Source of the DNA: Rossellomorea vietnamensis
Lineage (GTDB): Bacteria; Bacillota; Bacilli; Bacillales; Bacillaceae_B
Length of the DNA: 64,000 bases
Direction of reading: 5' to 3'
NCBI RefSeq assembly: GCF_008180615.1
Contig: NZ_VTEH01000014.1
Coordinates: 16,744 to 80,743 of the forward strand
Below, piece after piece: positions 35,732 to 44,194 of the stretch. Within the stretch, counting starts at the first letter, position 1. Every line of letters starts with the position of its first letter. The notes below the pieces were generated by a model. The model made no database searches and was not told where the DNA came from. It worked only from the letters and a program-made list of their open reading frames with translations. A program made the translations under genes and the position numbers.

Positions 35732-35946
35732 TTAAAGCTTCCCTTCTTTTATCCATGTAACAATCTGGACGGAACCAAGAACGGAAACAAAGAGCAAGGA
35801 TAACAATGTAATCACCCAAATGGAAAGGCGGCCAATTTCCCCTAGAGCGTCCGCAGTGAGTACAACAAATATAAATACGCCAATCAACATTAGATAACAA
35901 AAACATTTAGCGCAATATAAGAAGTCCTTAATGCTCTATCCTTCAT
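35732..35946 (-). pseudogene. small membrane protein gene with a frameshift
   Basis: ATG 35946 (AAGGAG 6 nt upstream) encodes MKDRALRTSYIALNVFVI and stops at TAA 35890-35892. The next frame continues directly with MLIGVFIFVVLTADALGEIG, then ...IWVITLLSLLFVSV and ends IVTWIKEGKL at 35732. Together they make a ~71-residue two-helix protein, so a single-base indel (or sequencing error) near 35890-35900 splits the gene. The unrelated 78-codon frame 35670-35906 is a shadow. Confidence 0.6.
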
Positions 35947-36024
35947 AAACATCTCCTTCATTTCCATTGCTTTCTATGTACCTTTTTAAATCACTGTTAT
36001 TCTATTAGTATGGGTTGAATACTT

Positions 36025-36576
36025 TTAAGCATTTTTAAAATAGATCACGTTATCTGTCCACTCCCCGAACTCATAAATATAACCTTTTCTCACACATTCG
36101 AAATCCATTCCGACACTTTCGGCTAACCGGATAGAATTATGATTATCAAGATTGATGTGTGCCTCAACCCGATGATATTTCAGGTCAGAAAAAGCCATAT
36201 CCAAAGCTGCTTTTACAGCTTCCTTTCCAAAGCCCTTGCCCCAAAACTGATTATGTAGCGTATAGCCGATTCTGCCCCATTGAAAGTCTTCCCGGGTCAG
36301 AGTTGAAAAATCGATCATACCCAGATGTTTCCCGTCTGTCTTTCGAAACACACCGAAAACATAGGCAGTGTCATTCTTAGCCAGAGATTGATGCTTTTCA
36401 ACTAAACTTGCAAACCAACTTACCGTACATTCTTCCATATCCATCTTTCCTTGGTCATGTCTATAATGAGATGGCAATCTATCATTGAAGCCCTTAAGCC
36501 ACGCAGAATAGTCTTCCTGGATTAACGGCCTGACTATCAAACGGTCTGTTTCATTTAAATATGTAAATGTTTCCAA
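36025..36576 (-). CDS. GNAT acetyltransferase, RimJ/RimL type
   Basis: 183 residues: LNETDRLIVRPLIQEDYSAW at the N terminus, IGYTLHNQFWGKGFGKEAVKAAL (acetyl-CoA loop) and NHNSIRLAESVGMDFE near the end. Probably modifies a protein N terminus or a small amine; substrate unknown. Monocistronic. Confidence 0.85.
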   Translation of the reverse strand: METFTYLNETDRLIVRPLIQEDYSAWLKGFNDRLPSHYRHDQGKMDMEECTVSWFASLVEKHQSLAKNDTAYVFGVFRKTDGKHLGMIDFSTLTREDFQWGRIGYTLHNQFWGKGFGKEAVKAALDMAFSDLKYHRVEAHINLDNHNSIRLAESVGMDFECVRKGYIYEFGEWTDNVIYFKNA

Positions 36577-36935
36577 TCTCGCACCTCTTATCTTATAACT
36601 GCATGTCTCCCCTATGATATAAAAGAAACACCATTATCTCGGTTGATAACCCGTTTGATTACTATATTGCTGTACTATTTAGACGAAGCAATCAGCCGCA
36701 ATGTTTCAAATTTTTCGAATTCAATTCTATTATAACATTGCTCAAAAAAAGGCCGGAATTATTTAGATTCCGGCCTTCATTTCTTTATTTAGTTACTATT
36801 TTTTTAAAAAAATTTTAATATAAAAAGAGGTAGTTCCCTCTTGGAACTCGTTTACACTCTCCTTCCAAGCAGACATCGTTAATGGTCAAGTTTGATAGAA
36901 TGTTTTTCTCCTTCTCTTAAAACAACCCTTCAACT
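36577..36935. other. intergenic stretch with terminator
   Basis: No gene seen. It holds the strong terminator at 36748-36778 and an AT-rich segment before the broken ABC permease gene. Confidence 0.4.
36745..36777 (-). terminator. terminator of the ECF sigma / ABC permease operon
   Basis: Perfect 11-bp stem AAGGCCGGAAT / ATTCCGGCCTT (36749-36759 with 36767-36777), loop of seven, followed on the minus strand by TTTTTTT. Confidence 0.9.
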
Positions 36936-37948
36936 CTATGACTTCACTCTTACAAAATCAGCCTTATTGACATTGTTTTTAACAGGCTTTCCTGACGTGT
37001 CAAGATTCTTCTTAAATTTCTGTCCATAGTATGAATAACCTGAAGCTGCCCTGATATACCCTTCCATCATAAGCGCAACAGCAAACATGACGAGCGCAAA
37101 GGATAGGATGGGGGTCAACGGGATCCATGGTGCTCCTTGCAGATACCGGAAAGTGTCACCTATCAACCCGGACCATTCATTGGTTGATGATTGAGGCGGA
37201 TCATTGACTAACTGGTAATCTACTTCTGTTCCACCCAAAAACAGTTTCAGCAGCCCTAGGTGAATAAAGATAATCAAGGTCTGCATGACCTGCTGCCCAA
37301 AGAGGATCACAATTTTTTCACGCATGCGGGGAGAATATGCTTGATGATAATTCTGAATCTTCCCGCACCCAGCGTCTTCGCGCTTGAAATGAACTCCTCT
37401 TTGTTCACTCGAGCAATTTCATTACCCAGAAAAGCAGAAAGCACTGGCACAATCAGGAAGATCAGTACAAGTCCTTCAAGGATAAACCTTTCTGTCATAG
37501 TAGTAGAAAAACCTTCAGGAGGTTCCCACAGAATCGGATAAAGCAAGAAATAAGCCAAAATGGACATGGGAATATAGTGAAATGAGTCTACTGCTCCATT
37601 AAAAATTTTTTTGTATTTTTGAAGATAGATTCCAATCAGAAAACCAAATGGGAGAGCTATAAACACACGAAGAAACCCTATCGCAAATGAAGCCAGAATG
37701 GTATATTTTGCGCCAATAATAACCTTTCCCAGCATATCCAAGCCAAGAGGGTCAGTGCCAAAAGGAAAGGCCAATTTAGGCGATATGGGTGCTGATTCGA
37801 CCGGCACATTATCAACCGAAATGTAATAAAGTTTCCTGACCTCATTGTCCCAGAGAAAGCTGTAGATAAAGCTGGAGATCAAAAACACGGCAATAATGAT
37901 CAAACCGGAAAGGAAAAGAGGATTCTTCCAAACTCTTCTCTTCATCAC
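36936..37948 (-). pseudogene. ABC transporter permease (OppC/DppC-like), frameshifted
   Basis: Two overlapping frames form one permease. Frame 1 (37948-37307) has the N-terminal helix, FGTDPLGLDMLGKVIIGAKYT and the EAA-loop NKEEFISSAKTLGAGRFRIIIKHILP, then ends ACVKKL. Frame 2 (37325-36936) continues REKIVILFGQQVMQTLIIF. The join is a CCCC run near 37329-37332; one extra C would restore L-P-R-M-R-E-K-I, so a 1-base deletion in a homopolymer is the simplest cause (true mutation or sequencing error). The gene overlaps the upstream permease by 4 bp. If real, the transporter is probably dead. Confidence 0.82.
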
Positions 37949-38820
37949 AACTCCTCTCCTCTATTGGCTTTATTGGACAGTATCATTTCTCCCAGATTGT
38001 AAAATATATAAAGCGGAATGAATATCGAGAGCAGGGACAACACAAATAGGATCGGCTGCATGGTTGACATTAGAAATCTGGTGATTCCAGGAATGTTGAA
38101 AAGCAGTTCGATTACAAAAAGATTGGAGAGCATGAACCAAACCGTTTTTTTGGATTGAAAAAATACACTCACGATTGAGTTTCGAAGTATGTGGGAAATC
38201 AGAATGACCAACTTTCCAACACCAATCGACCTTGCGAGAAGAACATAGTCTTTCTGTATCTCCGTTTCAAATGACAGAATGGAAACCCTGAAGAGATGGA
38301 CAGCCGGCAGAATTGCAAGGAGTAAGATGGGCAGAAAATAGGCCTTTTCTTCATACGTTGAGGCTGTATTGAAAAGCAGGAGGCCGGTTTTTTTGTAAAA
38401 ATACACAATGGTCAATTGTGCCATTAGAATGATTAAAAGATCAGGCAGTGCCTCCAGAAAATAAAGTGCCAATTTAATTCTGCTGCGAATTCGGTCGTTG
38501 AAGAGCATTGCTACGACTGTAAATACCAATGCAAGAATCAAAGCTAAAAAGAAAGATGAGAATAGAACAGTCAATGAATACAGAATCGGATCAAAAAGAT
38601 AAGGAAATAGATCTCTTTCCTTCTGGCCTCCTATCACTGTATAAGTAAGAGATCCTGGATTTAACAAATCATTTATAATCCCCTGGACGACTTGCCAGTA
38701 TTGTGTGAAATTCAATGTTTTCTCATTAAGGCCGGATAGTAACGCAGGCAGCCCGCCAGCCAGGACGATGCCTGCTAACGATACTGCAAATAAAATCACT
38801 CTCTGATATACTTTCACCAT
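37945..38820 (-). CDS. ABC transporter permease, OppB/DppB-like
   Basis: 291 residues with about six membrane helices. The binding-protein-dependent transport region is visible from LYSLTVLFSSFFLALILALVF, and the EAA-loop contains EIQKDYVLLARSIGVGKLVILISHILRNSI, typical of dipeptide/nickel-type permeases. It is encoded directly after an ECF sigma factor and its anti-sigma protein; no ATPase or binding protein is in the operon, so the substrate is unknown and the ATPase must come from elsewhere. Confidence 0.8.
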   Translation of the reverse strand: MVKVYQRVILFAVSLAGIVLAGGLPALLSGLNEKTLNFTQYWQVVQGIINDLLNPGSLTYTVIGGQKERDLFPYLFDPILYSLTVLFSSFFLALILALVFTVVAMLFNDRIRSRIKLALYFLEALPDLLIILMAQLTIVYFYKKTGLLLFNTASTYEEKAYFLPILLLAILPAVHLFRVSILSFETEIQKDYVLLARSIGVGKLVILISHILRNSIVSVFFQSKKTVWFMLSNLFVIELLFNIPGITRFLMSTMQPILFVLSLLSIFIPLYIFYNLGEMILSNKANRGEEL

Positions 38821-38831
38821 TCCACCCCCTT

Positions 38832-39509
38832 TTATGGCACGGCACTCTTCAAGCTACCGAACATCATTCTCTCCGTGTTTATCAGTTCACGGTCAATATT
38901 TCCATATAACCTGAACCCGGTATGAAGTTCCTTATCTTTAAAGTAGTGATATACACCTGCAACCTGGCTGCTGTTATATAAATTTTCACCTTTTCGCCCG
39001 ATCAGTTTCTGAACAGACTGCTTTTGTGTGTGGGGAAATAGTTCCAATAAGAGCACATAATCCTTTCTTGCTTCAGGAATACCGAAGGAAAGTGAAAAAG
39101 CGCCGCCCTTACCAATTAGAATTTCTTCTTCCCTTATAATGGTTTGCAGTCTGGCATCCACCAGGCTGGCTTCCAAAATTGTCCCATTAGGGAGCGAGCT
39201 TTCCCCTATTACAATGGCCTCATGCTTTTTCCTCTGAGTCGTCGCTTGAATAACAGGCTCGCCATTTAAGAGAGACGCTTCAATTGATTTGTCATTAGAA
39301 AAGGGGTGGACAAGATAGCTGCCTATAATTGGTGTCAAAATTAAAAGGGTACTCAAAAGAGCAAGGTTATATTTCAAAGATTGTGAATATTTCTGAGTCC
39401 ATTTCTTCCTGTTCGCCTTCCTCCAGATCATTTCAAATTCTACCGAGGAGCTTTCTTTCCTATCTACCTCGCGGAAAAGTCTTGAGTAATCCTTATCCTT
39501 CAACTGCAT
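38832..39509 (-). CDS. anti-sigma-factor-like membrane protein
   Basis: 225 residues: cytoplasmic N terminus (about 1-45, helical, charged), one membrane helix (about 47-68, YNLALLSTLLILTPIIGSYLV) and an extracytoplasmic beta-rich domain. It overlaps the ECF sigma gene by 17 bp, which is the classic sigma/anti-sigma arrangement, so it likely binds and silences that sigma factor. No zinc HxxxCxxC motif is present, as in other non-ZAS anti-sigmas. The downstream ABC permeases suggest the regulated function is transport. Confidence 0.68.
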   Translation of the reverse strand: MQLKDKDYSRLFREVDRKESSSVEFEMIWRKANRKKWTQKYSQSLKYNLALLSTLLILTPIIGSYLVHPFSNDKSIEASLLNGEPVIQATTQRKKHEAIVIGESSLPNGTILEASLVDARLQTIIREEEILIGKGGAFSLSFGIPEARKDYVLLLELFPHTQKQSVQKLIGRKGENLYNSSQVAGVYHYFKDKELHTGFRLYGNIDRELINTERMMFGSLKSAVP

Positions 39510-40035
39510 CCTCTCCCTTCTGTGAAAATTTCTCCAAATCCAACCGCCTTAATTGTTTCAGTGCTGTATTCATCCTGGATTTTGCCGTTCCCTCGGGGAT
39601 TCTAAGCACATCTGCAGACTCCCTTAAAGTGAATCCTAAATAAAAGTGCAGAATGAGAATCTCCCTGCTTTTAATAGACAATCCTTTGACTGCTTCCCAT
39701 ATTTCCCTTACTTCTTCATTGTGCATAAAAATGTCTTCGAGGGAATTGATCCGGTCATCTTCTATATTGTCCGTAAATATCGAGAGCCTGTCCATCCACT
39801 TTTGTTTTCTCATAATCGACCTTGTGACATTGATGGTTATAGTATATATCCAGGGCTTGATTGGCTTTGTTTCGTCATATGTATGGTACTTTGTTAAAAT
39901 CCTGATGAATGTTTCCTGTGTGATATCATCGGCCAGACTTCTTGACTTGGTCAGCAGCAGTGCAGTTCTGTAAACATAATCCCTGAATTCACTAAATAAT
40001 TCCTCAGCTTGTGATTCATTCAGATATAAGATCAT
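39493..40035 (-). CDS. ECF sigma factor (sigma-70 family)
   Basis: 180 residues with region 2 (about 15-85, ITQETFIRILTKYHTYDETKPIKPWIYTITINVTRSIMRK) and region 4 (about 120-170, LSIKSREILILHFYLGFTLRESADVLRIPEGTAKSRMNTALKQLRR). Binds core RNA polymerase and directs it to a small regulon, probably including this operon. AAAGGAGG sits 5 nt before the ATG. A 14-codon frame (MSTKKGGGDD...) with its own AGGAG overlaps the start and may couple translation. No clear ECF promoter was found upstream. Confidence 0.88.
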   Translation of the reverse strand: MILYLNESQAEELFSEFRDYVYRTALLLTKSRSLADDITQETFIRILTKYHTYDETKPIKPWIYTITINVTRSIMRKQKWMDRLSIFTDNIEDDRINSLEDIFMHNEEVREIWEAVKGLSIKSREILILHFYLGFTLRESADVLRIPEGTAKSRMNTALKQLRRLDLEKFSQKGEDAVEG

Positions 40036-40154
40036 CTCCTCCTCCTTTCTTAGTGCTCATATGTAATACTCCTTTAAGGCTGAAATGGTTCGGTGTAAAT
40101 TATATATTTTTGAGACTCCTTGCTTTTGAATCTCTTCACTAAATTTCTTCTAAC

Positions 40155-40185
40155 AAAAATACCCCGTAAGAAGCCCCCGGGGTAT
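40155..40185 (-). terminator. terminator of sigma/LCP operon
   Basis: Perfect 8-bp stem ATACCCCG / CGGGGTAT (40159-40166 with 40178-40185) followed on the minus strand by TTTTTG. Confidence 0.88.
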
Positions 40186-40210
40186 TAAAGATTCGACAAT
40201 TTAGCGGAAA

Positions 40211-41218
40211 TCACTCGAAATTTATTAATTTGCTTTTTATCTCTTCTGCAGAACCTTCTTTAAATTGAAGATAATAGATTTCATCTTTTAAAACGGATTC
40301 TAACTGCTCCTCTATTGAAATGGTTCTCATTGTATTCATTTTAGTTGCGGCCAGTCCGCTCAGGATTGTAGTCAAATCGGGACTGCTATCTGTATCGCCA
40401 AGGAGGGAATCAATACTTTCCGGCTCTATATGGGAGAGCATATTAACCATCACACTTCGGGAAAGATCCAGTTGATCTTCTTCAGTCCAGTTTGTGCCAT
40501 TCCCATTTGAGACAGCGGAAGTCGTCAGAAGTGCAGCTGCTTCTTCACCATCCAGGTAATTGGTTCCTTTAGGAAGCTCAATTTGGCTGCCATCAAACGA
40601 AAATAACGTTTTTTTCTCATTCAGTTTGAAATTTGTTTCGCCTATAGTGTTCAACAAGTTTGCGAAATCATTTTCCTCCAGAGTTACATAGTGATCGATT
40701 TTCATATCCAGTGCTTTTGAGATGGATTTTTTGACGGATTCTCCACCACCCCTAAACGCATAAATATTTGTAAGCTTATCCATGTCCGATTCTCCTTCAC
40801 CTGCAGGGATAACAGGTACATACATGTCGCTTGGAAGGGAGGTTAAGTTGATACTGCCATTGCTCTTGCTGTAACTGATGAGCAGATGAAGATCTGTTCT
40901 GTTATCTCGACCTTCCAACAGAAACAATAAAGTCGTCGCATTATTTAGTTCCATTGCAGCCTCTTGATCCGCTTGATCAGCTGCCTGGTTGTTTTCATCC
41001 CCGATTAAAGAATAAGCCAGAACAATTGAAAGGGTTATGAGGACAGCCGCCGCCATTAAGGGGGCAGCCCGGCGGCTTAGGTTCGATAGAAATAATTTAC
41101 TCTTCTGATTATGATGATTCTCTATCTTTTGGAAGACTTTTTCCCTGTCCTCATGAGTAAATTTGAGGTCGGCATTATGAAATTCTTTTAATGTTTTTTC
41201 CAATTCTTTATCTTCCAT
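40211..41218 (-). CDS. anti-sigma-like protein with degenerate LCP domain
   Basis: 335 residues: charged cytoplasmic N terminus (about 1-50), one membrane helix (about 51-70, APLMAAAVLITLSIVLAYSL) and an extracytoplasmic LytR-CpsA-Psr (LCP)-like domain from about 95. Recognisable LCP blocks are LLEGRDNRTDLHLLISYSK, INLTSLPSDMYVPV, FRGGGESVKKSISKALDM and NLLNTIGET. Active LCP ligases have an arginine at PRD-T/M-Y; here it is Ser (LPSDMY), and the later Arg pair (YARxR) reads LTTSAVS. So it is more likely a sensor than a wall-polymer ligase. It overlaps the upstream sigma gene by 11 bp, as anti-sigmas do. Confidence 0.7.
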   Translation of the reverse strand: MEDKELEKTLKEFHNADLKFTHEDREKVFQKIENHHNQKSKLFLSNLSRRAAPLMAAAVLITLSIVLAYSLIGDENNQAADQADQEAAMELNNATTLLFLLEGRDNRTDLHLLISYSKSNGSINLTSLPSDMYVPVIPAGEGESDMDKLTNIYAFRGGGESVKKSISKALDMKIDHYVTLEENDFANLLNTIGETNFKLNEKKTLFSFDGSQIELPKGTNYLDGEEAAALLTTSAVSNGNGTNWTEEDQLDLSRSVMVNMLSHIEPESIDSLLGDTDSSPDLTTILSGLAATKMNTMRTISIEEQLESVLKDEIYYLQFKEGSAEEIKSKLINFE

Positions 41219-41735
41219 ATAATTCAGCCTCCTCCAACTTAATCTTCAACCTTTGCTTCGCTCTCCTTAACCGGGTTTTAACTGTGTTCACCCCAAGGTC
41301 TGTCACCTCTGCGACTTCTTCAATATTTAGTGAGTCATAATAATACAGATATAGCACTTCCCTGTATTTCTTAGGCAGAGAGAGCACAATATTTTTTATC
41401 TCCTGATTCTTTGCTTCCTTAAAAACAGATGATTCAGCAGAAGGAAGCATAGACTTTGTATTTTCCTGTATGTAATCCATTACCCTGACCTTTTTATGGT
41501 TCCAGCTTTTCAAATGGTCTTTGCACTCATTGATCGTGATCCGGTACAACCATGTCTTCATTTTGGAGTCTCCCCTGAATGAATCCAGCTTTTGATAGCA
41601 CTTCACAAAAGCATTCTGCGTTATGTCCTTGGCAATATCAACATCTTTCACATAGGAATACGCCAGCCGGACCAACTCGTCTCCATACTCTTTCATGATC
41701 TGTTCCAGTAACGAATCACGTTTGCTCTTCTCCAT
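41208..41735 (-). CDS. ECF sigma factor
   Basis: 175 residues. Region 2: LVRLAYSYVKDVDIAKDITQNAFVKCYQKL and WLYRITINECKDHL; region 4: SLPKKYREVLYLYYYDSLNIEEVAEVTDLGVNTVKTRLRRAKQRLK. ATG 41735 with GGGAG at 7 nt is preferred over the upstream frame start 41810. An ECF-type promoter lies 47-74 bp upstream, so it probably activates its own operon, the usual autoregulation of Bacillus ECF sigmas of the SigW/SigX/SigM/SigV type. Confidence 0.9.
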   Translation of the reverse strand: MEKSKRDSLLEQIMKEYGDELVRLAYSYVKDVDIAKDITQNAFVKCYQKLDSFRGDSKMKTWLYRITINECKDHLKSWNHKKVRVMDYIQENTKSMLPSAESSVFKEAKNQEIKNIVLSLPKKYREVLYLYYYDSLNIEEVAEVTDLGVNTVKTRLRRAKQRLKIKLEEAELYGR

Positions 41736-41781
41736 GCTGCAGCTCCCTTTTCCCCTCACCTGTCTATGAATTTTATAATTT

Positions 41782-41809
41782 GACGATTTACCCTGTACAA
41801 AAAGTTTCA
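41782..41809 (-). promoter_or_regulatory. ECF-sigma-type promoter
   Basis: On the minus strand TGAAAC (41809-41804) followed by TTTTT and, 18 nt after TGAAAC, CGTC (41785-41782). Matches the TGAAAC / CGTC-type Bacillus ECF consensus with a spacer one or two bases long. Likely autoregulatory promoter of the sigma/LCP operon. Confidence 0.7.
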
Positions 41810-41825
41810 TTTTGGGTGAATTTTT

Positions 41826-42020
41826 TTACTTTTGTTCTTTTATCTTCTTTTTCCGTTCCACTTCAACACATAGGCAGCCCACAGCCGCCAGCCCTATGAG
41901 ACTAAAAATAAATGCTGCCAGGCCGGAGGTTGTTAAGGTGAAATAATACAATCCTGACAACGTACTCAAGGCAGTCACAGTCAAAAACAGCCAATGTCCC
42001 TTTCGTCTCAAAAATCTCAT
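41826..42020 (-). CDS. small membrane protein
   Basis: 64 residues with two membrane helices (about 10-29 and 33-52) and a basic C terminus (VERKKKIKEQK). Function unknown. It lies just upstream of the ECF sigma promoter; its stop is 17 bp from the -35 box. Confidence 0.55.
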   Translation of the reverse strand: MRFLRRKGHWLFLTVTALSTLSGLYYFTLTTSGLAAFIFSLIGLAAVGCLCVEVERKKKIKEQK

Positions 42021-42227
42021 CCTTCAACCTCCATTACGAGTCAAAATATATCCTTGGATAACCTTTTCTCCAATTATTCCAAAACCTGTTAGTGAATACA
42101 ATAGAAAAAAGCGCTAATACCCATTTCAGCCACGTCACCTGGAAAAGAAATGGCGGCCTTTTCTTTTCTTCTTCAAGGCTTATATGACACCGAGGGGCGG
42201 TGACAGAAACGCTGCTTCCCTTATAAA

Positions 42228-42392
42228 AAGGCTGATTTTGCCTATATTGCTGCTAACGGAAATCCCATCGATACTAAGGCTTTTCGCTCTATATGAAGCG
42301 AGAAGCTCTTTTCTCTCTTGCTTAACAGGATTGCCCCGATTCACTAAGGAGCTGTCTTGCTAAATTTAGATCCAATAGTTACAAACAGAGCC
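42228..42392. repeat. MITE-like repeat, copy E (inverted)
   Basis: 165 bp, AAGGCTGATTTTGCC...CAAACAGAGCC. Its interior (GCTCTATATGAAGCGAGAAGC and the GCTTAACAGGATT box, inverted) matches copy G at 61116-61281, defining a second interior subtype with a central hairpin. Confidence 0.75.
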
Positions 42393-42394
42393 AA

Positions 42395-42432
42395 AAAAAA
42401 GTAAGAGCTGCGCTTATGAACAGCTCTTACTT
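42395..42432 (-). terminator. terminator of RsbR-like gene
   Basis: Perfect 11-bp stem AGTAAGAGCTG / CAGCTCTTACT followed on the minus strand by TTTTTTTT. Confidence 0.92.
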
Positions 42433-42439
42433 TAATGCT

Positions 42440-43282
42440 TTATACTTCCGTGGTTACAACCAAATGTTCACTTAGTGTTTGTTGTAACGTCCCTTTGGTT
42501 TCTACATTGGAATCAAATAAAACCCCTGCATTAATCATTTTTCTTACAAGCTCTACCCGCAATCCTGTAATTACTGGTCTGCATCCCATCATTTTAATTC
42601 CATTCAGAATCTTTTCAAACTGAACAATCACATCCAGTTCCATTTCGGCAATTCCTGATAGATCAATGATGAGTGTTTGAATACCCATAGAACTGATTCC
42701 CATCAACACCTTTTCTTCTAGGGTTTTAACCCGGTGGGAATCAATCATGCCAATTAAAGGGAGTACAGCGATTGCTGCATTAATCGGGATGATAGGAACC
42801 GATAAATTCTCTACAAGCTTTCGCTGTGACAATAACTGTTCATCTTTATAATCGGAATAGCTGATAAAGAAAGTATTGAGGAACTGATCGACTCTGTCAT
42901 TTATTTGTCTTTCTAAATCAAAGAACTTCTGGCTGCAAAACTCTTTATCCCTATTTAACTTTTCGTGTTGATATAGAAAGTACCACAGTGTCCTTCTGAT
43001 GGCATGGACCCATTCCAGTTTGAACGCCACTGTCAAAGAATGCTGCGCCCATGCCGCCCCTTCGATTTCAGCAAACTCTATAACCTCGTTCTCTCTGTTC
43101 TCAGCAATGAACAAAGCCAGATCTTCTGCGTTTTTAAGCAGGTCAATGTTTCCTTTTTCGAGGATATCCTGAATTTTATTTCTTACGTTAATGGCTTCTG
43201 AAAGCAGCTTCTCTTTGAAGTTCCCCCTGTTCGCTGAAATAAACTCTGAAATTTCTTCTTTATGGATGAATTCTGTACTCAC
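42440..43282 (-). CDS. RsbR-like STAS-domain protein
   Basis: 280 residues with an N-terminal helical globin-like sensor region (about 1-150) and a C-terminal STAS domain (about 160-275) beginning SVPIIPINAAIAVLPLIGMIDSHR, the classic RsbR entry. In sigma-B regulators, Thr residues in the two conserved loops are phosphorylated; here the first reads GMIDSHR (Ser) and the second DLSGIAEMELDV lacks Thr, so the phospho-switch may be partial. GTG 43282 (VSTEF) is preferred to GTG 43291, which overlaps the ribosome site. Another RsbR-like protein is at 7011-8027. Confidence 0.82.
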   Translation of the reverse strand: MSTEFIHKEEISEFISANRGNFKEKLLSEAINVRNKIQDILEKGNIDLLKNAEDLALFIAENRENEVIEFAEIEGAAWAQHSLTVAFKLEWVHAIRRTLWYFLYQHEKLNRDKEFCSQKFFDLERQINDRVDQFLNTFFISYSDYKDEQLLSQRKLVENLSVPIIPINAAIAVLPLIGMIDSHRVKTLEEKVLMGISSMGIQTLIIDLSGIAEMELDVIVQFEKILNGIKMMGCRPVITGLRVELVRKMINAGVLFDSNVETKGTLQQTLSEHLVVTTEV

Positions 43283-43441
43283 AAAGAACACGCTCCTTTA
43301 GTTTTTCCAGATATATTTTTTTATTCTTTGTACAATATAAAACTCCTTCCAGAAATTTTATTAAAGGCTATTCTTTTAAGAATATCGGTTGGTTCAAAAT
43401 CAAAAATAGAATCAATCCCTTTTCCGACTTGAGAAGTGAAT

Positions 43442-44116
43442 CTAATTCAAAAAATCTTCCAGCATTCTATTATAAATATCGGGCTGATCCATGTTTGCCG
43501 TATGACCAGCATTGGGAATCACCTCGCCCAGCACAGCTTCGTTTGTTTCTTTGAAGTAAGAAACTGCATCTGCTTCATGTCTTTCACTGCTTCCATTAAG
43601 TATCAATACAGGTACTGAGAGACTTTGTATATCCTCCTTTGAAATAGAAGGGTAGCGATACGTCATCGAATGAAGTACATAATGCAGCGTCTGTTTCCAT
43701 TTCGCTCCATGCAGGTCGCTGAAATACTGAACTGCATTGGGATCATTTTTTTCAATGTTTAAGAAATATTCATACTGGGTTTCCATGAGTGGCTTCAAAT
43801 CTTGGGGTATAAAAGGTGAATATCCTGTCAGAACAATTCCCTTAACTTGCCCGGGAGTCTTTAATGCAGTATGGATGGCCAGAGATGCTCCGAGAGACAA
43901 CCCGACTAAATAACCAGGCCCCTTTTCCTTAATCAGCGAGATGATAAAGCCTAATGCTTCTTCAAAGTAAGATTCAGCAGCTTCTATGTCGTTTCCTCCA
44001 TGCCCTGGCAAATCAACCGGAATCACTTCATATTTCTCTTCAAAATGGGAGATTTGATCCCCAAAGTGTGTTTGTGCGGTACCCATAAATCCATGCAGCA
44101 AATATACTCTTTCCAA
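43442..44116 (-). CDS. alpha/beta hydrolase, MenH-like
   Basis: 224 residues. Oxyanion motif LLHGFMGTAQT, nucleophile elbow GLSLGAS (Ser), catalytic His in NAGHTANMD. The size and motifs resemble MenH (menaquinone pathway), but no men genes are nearby, so general esterase/hydrolase is the safer name. Confidence 0.8.
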   Translation of the reverse strand: MERVYLLHGFMGTAQTHFGDQISHFEEKYEVIPVDLPGHGGNDIEAAESYFEEALGFIISLIKEKGPGYLVGLSLGASLAIHTALKTPGQVKGIVLTGYSPFIPQDLKPLMETQYEYFLNIEKNDPNAVQYFSDLHGAKWKQTLHYVLHSMTYRYPSISKEDIQSLSVPVLILNGSSERHEADAVSYFKETNEAVLGEVIPNAGHTANMDQPDIYNRMLEDFLN

Positions 44117-44194
44117 CTGCTTCTCCCCCTTGAAAAATTATTGATCTTTCCAAACACGTAATAAATGCTGGCTTGCTTTACAGGCCCTGTGCCC

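Larger units (their letters stand above)
42021..42439. other. intergenic stretch with repeat and terminator
   Basis: No gene seen. It holds a MITE-like repeat (42228-42392), the terminator of the downstream minus-strand gene, and an unexplained CACCGAGGGGCGGTGAC near 42188, which forms a small hairpin (CACCG/CGGTG). Confidence 0.45.

Noticed and set aside
40018..40060. 14-codon leader ORF before the ECF sigma gene
   Set aside because: It has AGGAG at good spacing but overlaps the sigma start by most of its length and is too short to judge; mentioned only with the sigma gene.
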